This document shows, piece after piece, positions 6,674 through 13,076 of a stretch of 15,438 nucleotides of DNA (position 1 is the stretch's first letter; every line of letters begins with the position of its first letter). The notes beneath the pieces were generated by a model. That model saw nothing but the letters and a program-made list of their open reading frames with translations. It was not told where the DNA came from and ran no database searches. A program made the position numbers and the translations under genes. Origin of the DNA: Asaia bogorensis (GTDB taxonomy: Bacteria; Pseudomonadota; Alphaproteobacteria; Acetobacterales; Acetobacteraceae); contig CAMCEP010000036.1 in the NCBI GenBank assembly GCA_945873675.1, positions 1-15,438 on the forward strand, written 5' to 3'.

Positions 6674-7198
6674 GTGCAAAAGTCAATGGTGAACAGGGGC
6701 ATGGCTTTGCGTATACCCGACTCGGAAGTTCCTGAATGGTCACGCCGTCTGCGCATGGCGCGGCGCGCCAAAGGGCTATCACAAGTTTCGCTGGGGGACC
6801 TGATCGGTGCCTCTCAAGCTACCGTTGCCGATTGGGAAACCGGCAAGACCAGACCGCGTCATGAAACCCTGAAGCGTCTTTTGCTCGCACTTGATCTATC
6901 GTTGTTGGAATTGATGCCGGATATGCCGCGCAGCGCTTCGGAAAGCATTTCGGTCGCGCCCCTTTCTGCCGGCGAAGTCGCCGATCAATTCGGCGCGCTT
7001 TTGGAAATCGTCTCTGGCGAATTGGAAGGCATCGGCCACCCTTCCAGCCTTGCCAGTAAGGGGCGTTTTGCTTTTCAGATTTGGCGCAGCGCTGGTGGCA
7101 GCATGACTGAAGCGGCCGATCCGGAAGCCGCCCGTGAGCAATTGGCCGCGATTCGCGCCCTGCTTGCGGATATGCGCAGGATTGCCTCGGAAGTTTGA
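6674..7198 (+). CDS. XRE-family helix-turn-helix transcriptional regulator
   Basis: A predicted DNA-binding protein of up to 174 residues. Residues about 24-78 form a classic Cro/CI-type helix-turn-helix, with RRLRMARRAKGLSQVSLGDL, then IGASQATVADWETGKTRPRH and ETLKRLLLALDLSLLELM. The following ~95 residues match no family I can name. They contain a segment FGALLEIVSGELEGIGHP, a stretch with GRFAFQIWRSAGGSM, and an Ala/Arg-rich C-terminal helix (EAAREQLAAIRALLADMRRI). There is no strong ribosome binding site: GTG 6674, ATG 6686 and ATG 6701 are all possible starts, and all keep the DNA-binding domain. Downstream is a promoter with a perfect dyad and a small membrane-protein gene, the most likely regulatory target. 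A phage-repressor or antitoxin origin is possible but not shown. Confidence 0.85.
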   Translation: MQKSMVNRGMALRIPDSEVPEWSRRLRMARRAKGLSQVSLGDLIGASQATVADWETGKTRPRHETLKRLLLALDLSLLELMPDMPRSASESISVAPLSAGEVADQFGALLEIVSGELEGIGHPSSLASKGRFAFQIWRSAGGSMTEAADPEAAREQLAAIRALLADMRRIASEV

Positions 7199-7217
7199 AG
7201 CGCCAAAATTGAGGGTC

Positions 7218-7247
7218 TTGACGACATATCGGAAAAACCGGTAAATA
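7218..7247 (+). promoter_or_regulatory. Sigma70-like promoter of the small membrane protein gene
   Basis: TTGACG (7218-7223) and TAAATA (7242-7247) are spaced by 18 nt, the best consensus-like promoter in the window. It lies in the 67-nt gap between the XRE gene and the 77-codon gene, about 20 nt before that gene's ATG. Its -10 box is inside the inverted repeat described at 7238-7255. Confidence 0.55.
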
Positions 7248-7255
7248 ATTACCGG
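7238..7255. promoter_or_regulatory. Perfect 7-4-7 inverted repeat, probable XRE operator
   Basis: CCGGTAA (7238-7244) and TTACCGG (7249-7255) are exact reverse complements around ATAA. The dyad covers the -10 box and shares its last two bases with the ribosome binding site GGAGG (7254-7258). Its position directly downstream of an XRE regulator suggests an operator bound by that protein. A smaller dyad, CGG-AAAAA-CCG (7230-7240), abuts it on the left. In a read-through transcript the same repeat could fold and hide the ribosome binding site. Which regulator binds is inference. Confidence 0.55.
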
Positions 7256-7265
7256 AGGTTGTTTC

Positions 7266-7499
7266 ATGGTTTCTCAATTCAATTTGGCGCGAAAGATTAC
7301 AGGACCGGGTCTCAGCGTGAATGCGCGTCGGGTGACCCTGTCAGCCCCCTGCACGGGCGGGCTTCTCATTTCCCCCGAAAGCTCCAGGCCGCACCGGGCC
7401 GATACCCTGACCAACCTGAGCTTGATGCTGATCGGTTTGGGTTTTTTCGCGGCGACCCTTTTCTTCATCACAGAATTGATCACGATCACGCTTTCCTGA
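7266..7499 (+). CDS. Unrecognised 77-residue protein with one C-terminal membrane segment
   Basis: I recognise no family. The first ~48 residues are polar and basic (ITGPGLSVNARRVTLSAPCT...ESSRPHRADT). They are followed by a hydrophobic stretch LSLMLIGLGFFAATLFFITE at about 51-70, ending ELITITLS. This suggests a single-pass inner-membrane protein with a mostly cytoplasmic N-terminus, or possibly a tail-anchored peptide. The case that it is real: ATG with GGAGG exactly 7 nt upstream, a good promoter 5' of it, and a dyad over that promoter. It lies between an XRE regulator (67 nt upstream) and a metabolic operon (70 nt downstream). A toxin, a small stress-response membrane protein or a lineage-specific peptide are all possible; nothing in the sequence decides. 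Confidence 0.6.
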   Translation: MVSQFNLARKITGPGLSVNARRVTLSAPCTGGLLISPESSRPHRADTLTNLSLMLIGLGFFAATLFFITELITITLS

Positions 7500-7569
7500 T
7501 CCGCTGGCTTGCCCCGCCGGGCGCGCGGTTGCACACTGAACCCAACAAGGGGAAGGGATTGCCGCTGTG

Positions 7570-8433
7570 ATGAATACCTCGGCGCGACGCGCGCGTTTTC
7601 GCGCCATTCTTGCCGGGGATGCCTGTGTGCACCCGGCTTCAGTTCATGATCCGATCGCGGCGCGAATCGCGACCGATCTTGGCTTTGAAACCGCGATGTT
7701 TGCGGGCTCCATCGCCTCCATCGCCGTCCTTGGCGCGCCTGACCTCATTCTGGTGACACTGACGGAATTCGCCGAACAGGCGCGGCGCATCTGCCGCGCC
7801 GGGGCGCCACCGCTGATGGTGGATGCCGATCACGGCTATGGCAATGCGCTGAATGTGATGCGCACTGTGCAGGAATTGGAAACTGCCGGTGTTGCCGCAC
7901 TCACCATTGAAGACACGGATCTGCCCCGCGCCCATGGCGGCGGGGAGCCGGGCTTGCTCACCCTTGAAGCCGGGCTTGGCAAAATCCACGCCGCGCTTAG
8001 CGCGCGGGAAGATGCATCACTTGTGATTGTAGCGCGCACCAGTGCAGTCAATCTGGTTGGCCTGGATGAAGCGGTGCGGCGCACGCGCGCCTATGCCAAA
8101 ACCGGCGCCGATGCGCTGTTTTATACGGGCGTCGCGGATTGGGCGCAGCTTGCCGCGCTTCAGGAAGCCGCCGGTGGCGTACCCTTGATGCTGGGCGGCA
8201 CGCCGCCCGTACTGGCCGACAAGGCCAAGCTTGCGGCGCATGGCGTGCGCATCGCCCTTCAGGGCCATGCGCCAAGCTTTGCCGCCATGGCAGCGGTGCA
8301 TGCCACGCTTAAGGCCTTGCGCGATGGCACGCCGCCCGGGAAGCTGCCGGGGCTTGCGGATGCTGCGCTGAGCAAGGCGGCGCTCCGCGAAGATGATTAT
8401 GCGCGCTGGACGCGTGAGTTTTTGGCTGGTTGA
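7570..8433 (+). CDS. Oxaloacetate decarboxylase-like protein (PEP mutase/isocitrate lyase superfamily)
   Basis: The 287-residue product has the superfamily alpha/beta-barrel pattern: DPIAARIATDLGFETAMFAG, MVDADHGYGNALNVMRTV (about 83-100), LTIEDTDLP (111-119) and VIVARTSA (152-159). The cysteine motif KxCGH of isocitrate and methylisocitrate lyases is absent: the loop after TIEDT reads DLPRAHGGGEPG. DADHGYGNALNVMRTVQELE, and QGHAPSFAAM with His233 near the C-terminus, resemble the oxaloacetate decarboxylase class typified by Pseudomonas PA4872 (remembered, not searched). It should decarboxylate oxaloacetate, or a related 2-oxo acid, to pyruvate with Mg2+ in the cytoplasm. ATG 7570 follows a GTG in the same frame; GGGAAGGG is upstream. 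The hydroxy-acid oxidase gene begins 19 nt after its stop. The substrate remains uncertain. Confidence 0.85.
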   Translation: MNTSARRARFRAILAGDACVHPASVHDPIAARIATDLGFETAMFAGSIASIAVLGAPDLILVTLTEFAEQARRICRAGAPPLMVDADHGYGNALNVMRTVQELETAGVAALTIEDTDLPRAHGGGEPGLLTLEAGLGKIHAALSAREDASLVIVARTSAVNLVGLDEAVRRTRAYAKTGADALFYTGVADWAQLAALQEAAGGVPLMLGGTPPVLADKAKLAAHGVRIALQGHAPSFAAMAAVHATLKALRDGTPPGKLPGLADAALSKAALREDDYARWTREFLAG

Positions 8434-8452
8434 TCATTGAGGAAGACAGAAA

Positions 8453-9547
8453 ATGTTGAGTGAAACTGAAGGCAAATTTCTGACGATGCACGAATTCGCC
8501 AAGGCGGCGAAAAATCGGCTCGATGCCAATATCTGGGATTACCTGACTGGGGCTACGGAAACCGAAACCACCATGCGCCGCAATCGGCTGGCGCTGGATA
8601 CACTCGCTTTCCGCCCGCGCGTGCTGCGTGATGTCTCGACCATCGACACAACTTCCGAGATGTTCGGCAAGAAGCTCCGCCTGCCCGTTGCCTTGGCGCC
8701 GGTGGGTGGCTTGGAAAGCTTCGGCGCCAATGGCGCGGCGACAGCAGGGCAGGGCGCTTCGGCCTTTGGTGTGCCGCTGATTGTATCTTCCGTCACCAAG
8801 CCAGGGCTTGAGGAAACCGCGGCCAATACGCCGGGACCCAAGGTCTTCCAGCTTTATGTGCGTGGCGATGATAGCTTCATTGATGATTACGCTGAACGTT
8901 CCATCGCCAATGGCTATGATGCCTTCTGCTTCACCGTGGATACCGCAGTCTATAGCCGGCGCGAACGCGATATCGCGCGCCGCTTCGCCAAGCCCTGGCG
9001 CGCGCGGGTGCAGGGTATTGAATTTCAGGCAGCGCTTTCCTGGAAGCAGGTGGATCGCTTTAAGGCCAAGTACAAAATGCCTGTCATTCTGAAAGGCATC
9101 GCGACTGCCGAGGACGCCAAGCTTGCCTGCGAACACGGCGTTGATGTGGTTTATGTCTCGAACCATGGCGGGCGGCAGTTGGATCATGGCCGGGGTGCGA
9201 TGGATGTGCTGCCGGAAGTGGTGCAGGCGGTCGGTGGCCGCGCCAAGGTTTGGATTGATGGCGGGTTTTCGCGCGGCACGGATGTGGTGAAGGCGCTTTG
9301 CCTTGGCGCTGACCTGGTCGGGCTTGGGCGGCTTTACTGCTATGCGCTGGCGGCTGATGGCGCGGCTGGCGTGCAGCGCATGCTCGAAATCATGGAAACT
9401 GAGATCTACACTGCCATGGGTTTGCTGGGCGCCACGAAGTTCAGCGAACTCAACCCAAGCTTCATCCATTCGGGGGCATTGGCGACCAATGCGCCGCATG
9501 TCTTCAGCGCCTTCCCGCTGCTGAATCTGGGTGACTCAGGCTATTGA
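8453..9547 (+). CDS. FMN-dependent alpha-hydroxy-acid oxidase/dehydrogenase (lactate/glycolate type)
   Basis: It oxidises an L-2-hydroxy acid (lactate, glycolate or similar) to the 2-oxo acid using FMN, passing electrons to oxygen or the quinone pool. The 364-residue TIM-barrel protein keeps all the usual active-site residues, by motif: Tyr30 (WDYLTGA), Tyr135 (FQLYVRG), Lys214 (VILKGI), and His238 and Arg241 (SNHGGRQLDHG). FMN-binding ALAPVGG and the phosphate-site WIDGGFSRGTDVVKALCLGADLVGLGR are present. There is no signal peptide, and no long membrane insertion like that of mandelate dehydrogenase. GAGGA lies 9 nt before the ATG. Sitting between an oxaloacetate decarboxylase-like gene and an MFS transporter, it suggests an organic-acid operon. 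Whether it is LldD, a glycolate oxidase or another specificity cannot be told from sequence. Confidence 0.9.
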   Translation: MLSETEGKFLTMHEFAKAAKNRLDANIWDYLTGATETETTMRRNRLALDTLAFRPRVLRDVSTIDTTSEMFGKKLRLPVALAPVGGLESFGANGAATAGQGASAFGVPLIVSSVTKPGLEETAANTPGPKVFQLYVRGDDSFIDDYAERSIANGYDAFCFTVDTAVYSRRERDIARRFAKPWRARVQGIEFQAALSWKQVDRFKAKYKMPVILKGIATAEDAKLACEHGVDVVYVSNHGGRQLDHGRGAMDVLPEVVQAVGGRAKVWIDGGFSRGTDVVKALCLGADLVGLGRLYCYALAADGAAGVQRMLEIMETEIYTAMGLLGATKFSELNPSFIHSGALATNAPHVFSAFPLLNLGDSGY

Positions 9548-9571
9548 AATTGAAGGGTAGCGCGCGGTTTT

Positions 9572-10795
9572 ATGACTGACCCCGCGTTACCCGCCGCCGC
9601 GCAGCTGTCACCGCTGCGCGTTTTGCTGGGCGACCGCACCTTTCTGAAACTTTGGGGTGCTGGCGGGCTGACCAATTCCATGCGTTGGGTGGAAATGCTG
9701 GTCAGCGGGCTTTTCGCCTATGAACTCACCCGCTCCGCCTTCGCGGTTTCGTTGGTGCTCATGGCGCGTGCCCTGCCCATGCTGCTGATGGGCGCACTTT
9801 CGGGCGCGGTGGCTGAAAGCCTCAATCGCAAATACTTGCTCATGGCGGGCCAGGTGCTGACGGCGCTTGGCGCCATCACCATCGCCGTGCTTTCCGCACT
9901 GGGCTGGCTTTCGCTATGGCATCTTTGGTTTAATGGCCTGATCGGTGGCCTGGTCTGGACCAATGAATTGGCCACACGTCGGCGCATGGTGGCGGAAACC
10001 GCAGGGCCAGAGCGTATTGTCCCCGCAGTGGCATTTGATACGACAACAGGCAGCACAACGCGCATGTTGGGGCCAATGTTGGGTGGGGTTTTGTATGAAA
10101 CCCTTGGCGTTACGGTGGCCTATATCATCGCTTCGGTGATTTATCTTGTAGCGCTTGGCTTGGTTTCCACTGTTTCTTACAGCCAGCCGCGCCGCGCTTT
10201 GGTGCCGCGTCGCCTATTCGCTGAGGTGGCTGAGGCTTTGCGGTTCGCGCTTGCCCATCCTGCCTTGCGCGCCGTGCTTGGCGTGACGCTGGTGATGAAT
10301 ATTTTTGGTTTTTCCTACAACTCCATCCTGCCGGCCTTTGGTGACCGCGCCTTTGGGGCGAGTGCCATTGAAATCGGCTTCCTTGCTGCGGCTGAGCCAC
10401 TTGGCGCGCTGATCTCTGGCTTGGCGCTGGCGCTGCGGCGCGGGCCGCAGGCGGGCAGGGGTCTTTTGCTGCTGGGCTCAACCGCCTTCCTGTCGGTGCT
10501 GGCGCTGGCCGCACTCGCCCCTTCACTCTGGCTCGCCGCTTTGTTTTTGATGCTGGGCGGCTTCGGCACGGCGGCCTTTGCCAGCCTGCAAACCGGCATT
10601 GTGATGATGGAAGCGCCAGTCGAGGCACGTTCGCGCATTCTGGGCCTGACAACCACCTGCATCGGTACAGGCCCGCTTGGCGTGCTGGTATTGGGGGCGC
10701 TGGCGGATGGCATAGGACCGCCCTTTGCCATTGCCGGCTTCGCGCTGTTGGGGCTGGTTTTCCTCGCGCTCGTGGCTTTCGCTACGCGTCGTTAG
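9572..10795 (+). CDS. MFS transporter (EntS/MFS_3-like)
   Basis: A 407-residue inner-membrane transporter with about 11-12 hydrophobic helices and a short cytoplasmic N-terminus (LRVLLGDRTFLKLWGAG). The loop after helix 2 carries GALSGAVAESLNRKYLLMAG, an MFS motif A-like segment (about 73-92). A central polar stretch SYSQPRRALVPRRLFAEVAEALRFALAHPALRAVL separates the two six-helix halves. FDTTTGSTTRMLGPMLGGVL in helix 5 resembles the EntS/MFS_3 group of exporters. It begins 24 nt after the hydroxy-acid oxidase stop with only a weak GAAGGG, and is probably the last gene of that operon. The substrate is not predictable; the neighbours favour an organic acid or metabolite, whereas the subfamily is known for siderophore or drug efflux. 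Confidence 0.85.
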   Translation: MTDPALPAAAQLSPLRVLLGDRTFLKLWGAGGLTNSMRWVEMLVSGLFAYELTRSAFAVSLVLMARALPMLLMGALSGAVAESLNRKYLLMAGQVLTALGAITIAVLSALGWLSLWHLWFNGLIGGLVWTNELATRRRMVAETAGPERIVPAVAFDTTTGSTTRMLGPMLGGVLYETLGVTVAYIIASVIYLVALGLVSTVSYSQPRRALVPRRLFAEVAEALRFALAHPALRAVLGVTLVMNIFGFSYNSILPAFGDRAFGASAIEIGFLAAAEPLGALISGLALALRRGPQAGRGLLLLGSTAFLSVLALAALAPSLWLAALFLMLGGFGTAAFASLQTGIVMMEAPVEARSRILGLTTTCIGTGPLGVLVLGALADGIGPPFAIAGFALLGLVFLALVAFATRR

Positions 10796-10831
10796 GCCCG
10801 CCGCCGCATTCCTGCCTTGTAACGCGCCGAT

Positions 10832-10859
10832 AACCCCCTTGCGGGGTTCCGCCGCAAGG
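10832..10859 (+). promoter_or_regulatory. Two overlapping, mutually exclusive hairpins upstream of the TauE/SafE gene
   Basis: Hairpin A pairs AACCCC (10832-10837) with GGGGTT (10843-10848). Hairpin B pairs CCTTGCGG (10837-10844) with CCGCAAGG (10852-10859), a perfect 8-bp stem. The right arm of A and the left arm of B share bases 10843-10844 and the loops interlock, so both cannot form together. No T-run follows either. They lie in the 109-nt gap between the MFS gene and the permease gene, 45 nt before its start, and could be a leaky terminator for the upstream operon or a 5' leader switch. Confidence 0.45.
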
Positions 10860-10904
10860 TAGAAGCTTCGCATAAGGCTCACGTTTGGACTGATTGGAAT
10901 CGCG

Positions 10905-11819
10905 ATGCAGGTCTACCTGCCCATCGCTGAAATGAGTGTGGATGCGCTGCTGCTGCTTGGCATCGGCTTTGGCGTGGGCTGGCTTTCGGGCTTGTTTGGC
11001 GTGGGTGGCGGTTTTCTGCTGACACCACTTTTGATGCTGATTGGCATTCCATCCCCTGTTGCAGTGGCGTCTGGCGCCAATCAAACCCTCGGCGCTTCCA
11101 TTTCCGGCCTGATTGCGCAATGGCGGCGCGGCAATGTGGATTGGCGCATGGGGCTCACGCTATTCGCAGGCGGGCTGCTTGGTTCTGCGCTTGGCGTGCA
11201 GATTTTTGCTTTGCTGAAGCGCTGGGGCCAGGTGGATATCGCGGTAACCCTGTTTTACGTTGTCATCCTTGGCATTGTCGGCGCGCTGATGGTGCGGGAA
11301 AGCGTCACGGCCCTGCTCCGGCGTCGGCGCGGCACGGCACCGCGGCGCAAGCTGCATGAACATACCTGGCTGCATGGCCTGCCCTTCAAGCTACGGTTTC
11401 GCGATTCCAGGCTCTATATTTCGGTTATTCCGCCGCTTTTGATTGGCTTTGGCATTGGCGTGCTCTCTGCCATTATGGGTGTTGGTGGCGGCTTCATGCT
11501 GGTGCCGGCCATGATTTATATCCTTGGCATGCCGACCGCGATTGTGATCGGAACATCGCTTTTTCAGGTGGTGTTCGTCTCGGCCAATGTCACGCTGCTG
11601 CAAGCCTGGCAGGTCGGCAGCGTGGATATTGTACTGACCATGTTGCTGCTGGTTGGTGGCGTGGCGGGCGCGCAGTTTGGCGCCGCCATGGGTACCAAGC
11701 TGCGGGGCGAGGAAACCCGCGCCCTGCTTGGGCTGTTGGTTTTATCCGTTGCCATCGGGCTCGCTTGGAACTTGCTGCAAACGCCAAGCCGCGCCTTTAC
11801 CCTTAGCCCACTGCTATGA
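10905..11819 (+). CDS. TauE/SafE-family sulfite exporter-like permease
   Basis: A 304-residue inner-membrane protein of the TauE/SafE family. Its members export sulfite, sulfoacetate or other small organosulfur anions. The internal duplication typical of the family is plain: GLFGVGGGFLLTPLLMLIGIP (from residue 29) is echoed by AIMGVGGGFMLVPAMIYILGMP (from residue 189). About eight hydrophobic segments are split by a basic loop (LLRRRRGTAPRRKLHEHTWLHG, about 138-159). The N-terminus QVYLPIAEMSVDALLLLGIG matches a known alphaproteobacterial subgroup, which supports ATG 10905 over the in-frame ATG at 10932. The ribosome binding site is weak (TTGGAA). The stop overlaps the next gene (ATGA), so the pair is translationally coupled. 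The actual substrate is not known from sequence. Confidence 0.9.
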   Translation: MQVYLPIAEMSVDALLLLGIGFGVGWLSGLFGVGGGFLLTPLLMLIGIPSPVAVASGANQTLGASISGLIAQWRRGNVDWRMGLTLFAGGLLGSALGVQIFALLKRWGQVDIAVTLFYVVILGIVGALMVRESVTALLRRRRGTAPRRKLHEHTWLHGLPFKLRFRDSRLYISVIPPLLIGFGIGVLSAIMGVGGGFMLVPAMIYILGMPTAIVIGTSLFQVVFVSANVTLLQAWQVGSVDIVLTMLLLVGGVAGAQFGAAMGTKLRGEETRALLGLLVLSVAIGLAWNLLQTPSRAFTLSPLL

Positions 11820-12562
11820 AGCTGGTCGCGCGCGCGCTGTTGTTGCTTGGCTGGCTGTTCGGGCCTGCAGAGCTTGCCGCAACCCCAATCACGGCCGAGC
11901 TTTCCACCGATCGGGTTGAAATCAGCACCGGCTTTACCGGCGCATCCGTGCTGGTTTTTGGCGCGACGCAAAACCCCTTGGGCGGCGATCCGCCGGAAGA
12001 TTTGATCGTGGTCGCGACGGGGCCGACCCAGGGTGTGGTGGTGCGCCGCAAGATCAATGTGCTGGGCATTTGGCTGAATGGCCCTTCCACGCGCTTTCCC
12101 GAAGTGCCGGGGTTTTATGCGCTGACCGCCACGCGCCGGGTCTGGGAAATCCTGCCCGAGGATGAGCGGCGGCAATATCGCCTGGGCTTCGATAATCTGC
12201 GCCTGCGCAGTGAGGGTACGCGTAACCCTGCCTTTCGCGCCGCATTGTTGGAATTGAAACAGGCCGATGGGCGCTGGCAGGAATATGCCGCACCTGTCGC
12301 CCGCGCGGGAGAACGCCTTTTCAGCGCGCGCATCGCCTTCCCCGCCACCGTGCAGACGGGGGATTATCAGATTGAAGTACTGCTCGCCCGCGAAGGCCGG
12401 GTGATGGCGCGGCAGGAATTGTCTTTGCGTGTGGAGCGCGTTGGCACGGCGGCGGATATCGCCTCATTGGCGCGGGGCCAGCCGCTGCTTTATGGCGTGC
12501 TATGTATTGTCTTGGCTGCGCTGGCCGGCTGGCTTGGCAGCGTGCTGTTCAGGAGAAATTGA
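11816..12562 (+). CDS. TIGR02186-type exported, C-terminally membrane-anchored protein
   Basis: The 248-residue product starts with a signal peptide (KLVARALLLLGWLFGPAELAA, likely cleaved near residue 22). An extracytoplasmic domain of about 200 residues follows, opening ITAELSTDRVEISTGFTGASVLVFGA. It closes with a transmembrane helix LYGVLCIVLAALAGWLGSVLF (about 225-245) and a basic RRN end. It would sit in the periplasm, anchored in the inner membrane. The opening segment and the layout match what I remember of TIGR02186, a family of unknown function usually found next to a TauE/SafE permease. That partnership is seen here: it overlaps the permease gene by 4 nt and the next gene by 1 nt. 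It may be an accessory subunit of the permease; no catalytic motif is visible. Confidence 0.83.
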   Translation: MKLVARALLLLGWLFGPAELAATPITAELSTDRVEISTGFTGASVLVFGATQNPLGGDPPEDLIVVATGPTQGVVVRRKINVLGIWLNGPSTRFPEVPGFYALTATRRVWEILPEDERRQYRLGFDNLRLRSEGTRNPAFRAALLELKQADGRWQEYAAPVARAGERLFSARIAFPATVQTGDYQIEVLLAREGRVMARQELSLRVERVGTAADIASLARGQPLLYGVLCIVLAALAGWLGSVLFRRN

Positions 12563-13068
12563 TGACCGGTTCCGAAGAAGCCGCCGCTGCCGCGACCAAG
12601 GCCAAACGGGATCGCGTTTTTCTGGTGGTGGTGGATGATAGCGCCGAACAGGCGGTGGCACTGCGCTATGCGTGCCTGCGCGCGCGCAAGGGCGGTGGGC
12701 GCGTGGCCTTGCTCCGCGTGCTGGAACCGGTGGAGCTGGTCGAATGGGCCGGCGTTGGCGTGATGATGCAGGAAGAACGCCGTGCGGAGGCTGAGCGCCT
12801 GCTGGCCGGCCTTGCGTCCCATGTCAGTGAAATTACGGGCGGCATGCCCATGCTGATCATCCGCGAAGGCGAAGCGCGCGAGGAATTGCTTGCCTTGATC
12901 GAGGAAGACCCGCGCATTTCCATCCTGGTGCTCGCCATGGCGACCGGCAGCGGCGGGCCTGGGCCGCTGATTTCAGCGCTGACGGGGCGGCATGCGTCAC
13001 GCCTGAAAATTCCGATGGCGCTGGTGCCGGGCGGCATGACGGAACAGGAATTGGATAGGGTGACGTAA
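12562..13068 (+). CDS. Universal stress protein (UspA)-like protein
   Basis: The 168-residue soluble protein has a UspA alpha/beta fold. After a polar, Ala-rich lead it shows RVFLVVVDDSAEQAVALRYA (Asp25/26 at the nucleotide-facing first strand), GRVALLRVLEP, and a long helix ERRAEAERLLAGLASHVSE. GEAREELLALIEEDPRISILVLAM comes next, and the closing strand is LKIPMALVPG. The ATP-binding pattern G-x2-G-x9-G-(S/T) is present as G129-SG-G132-...-G142, but Arg143 replaces Ser/Thr. AGGAG 6 nt upstream fixes the ATG, which overlaps the previous stop (TGATG); an earlier in-frame start at 12502 is inside that gene and unsupported. As the third gene of the TauE-TIGR02186 operon, it could be a cytoplasmic sensor or regulator of the membrane pair (inference). 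Confidence 0.86.
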   Translation: MTGSEEAAAAATKAKRDRVFLVVVDDSAEQAVALRYACLRARKGGGRVALLRVLEPVELVEWAGVGVMMQEERRAEAERLLAGLASHVSEITGGMPMLIIREGEAREELLALIEEDPRISILVLAMATGSGGPGPLISALTGRHASRLKIPMALVPGGMTEQELDRVT

Positions 13069-13076
13069 GTGCCCGT

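Noticed and set aside
6760..6770. GGCGCGCCA inside the XRE gene, repeating the tRNA 3' end (att-like)
   Set aside because: Only 9 nt match the tRNA end, in GC-rich coding DNA; too short for an attachment site.
8309..9499. 396-codon - strand frame opposite the hydroxy-acid oxidase
   Set aside because: Shadow of a gene with all catalytic motifs; its predicted protein is rich in His/Arg/Ala as expected of antisense frames.
12502..12561. Upstream in-frame start for the Usp-like gene
   Set aside because: It lies in the coding sequence of the TIGR02186 gene; ATG 12562 has AGGAG at good spacing.
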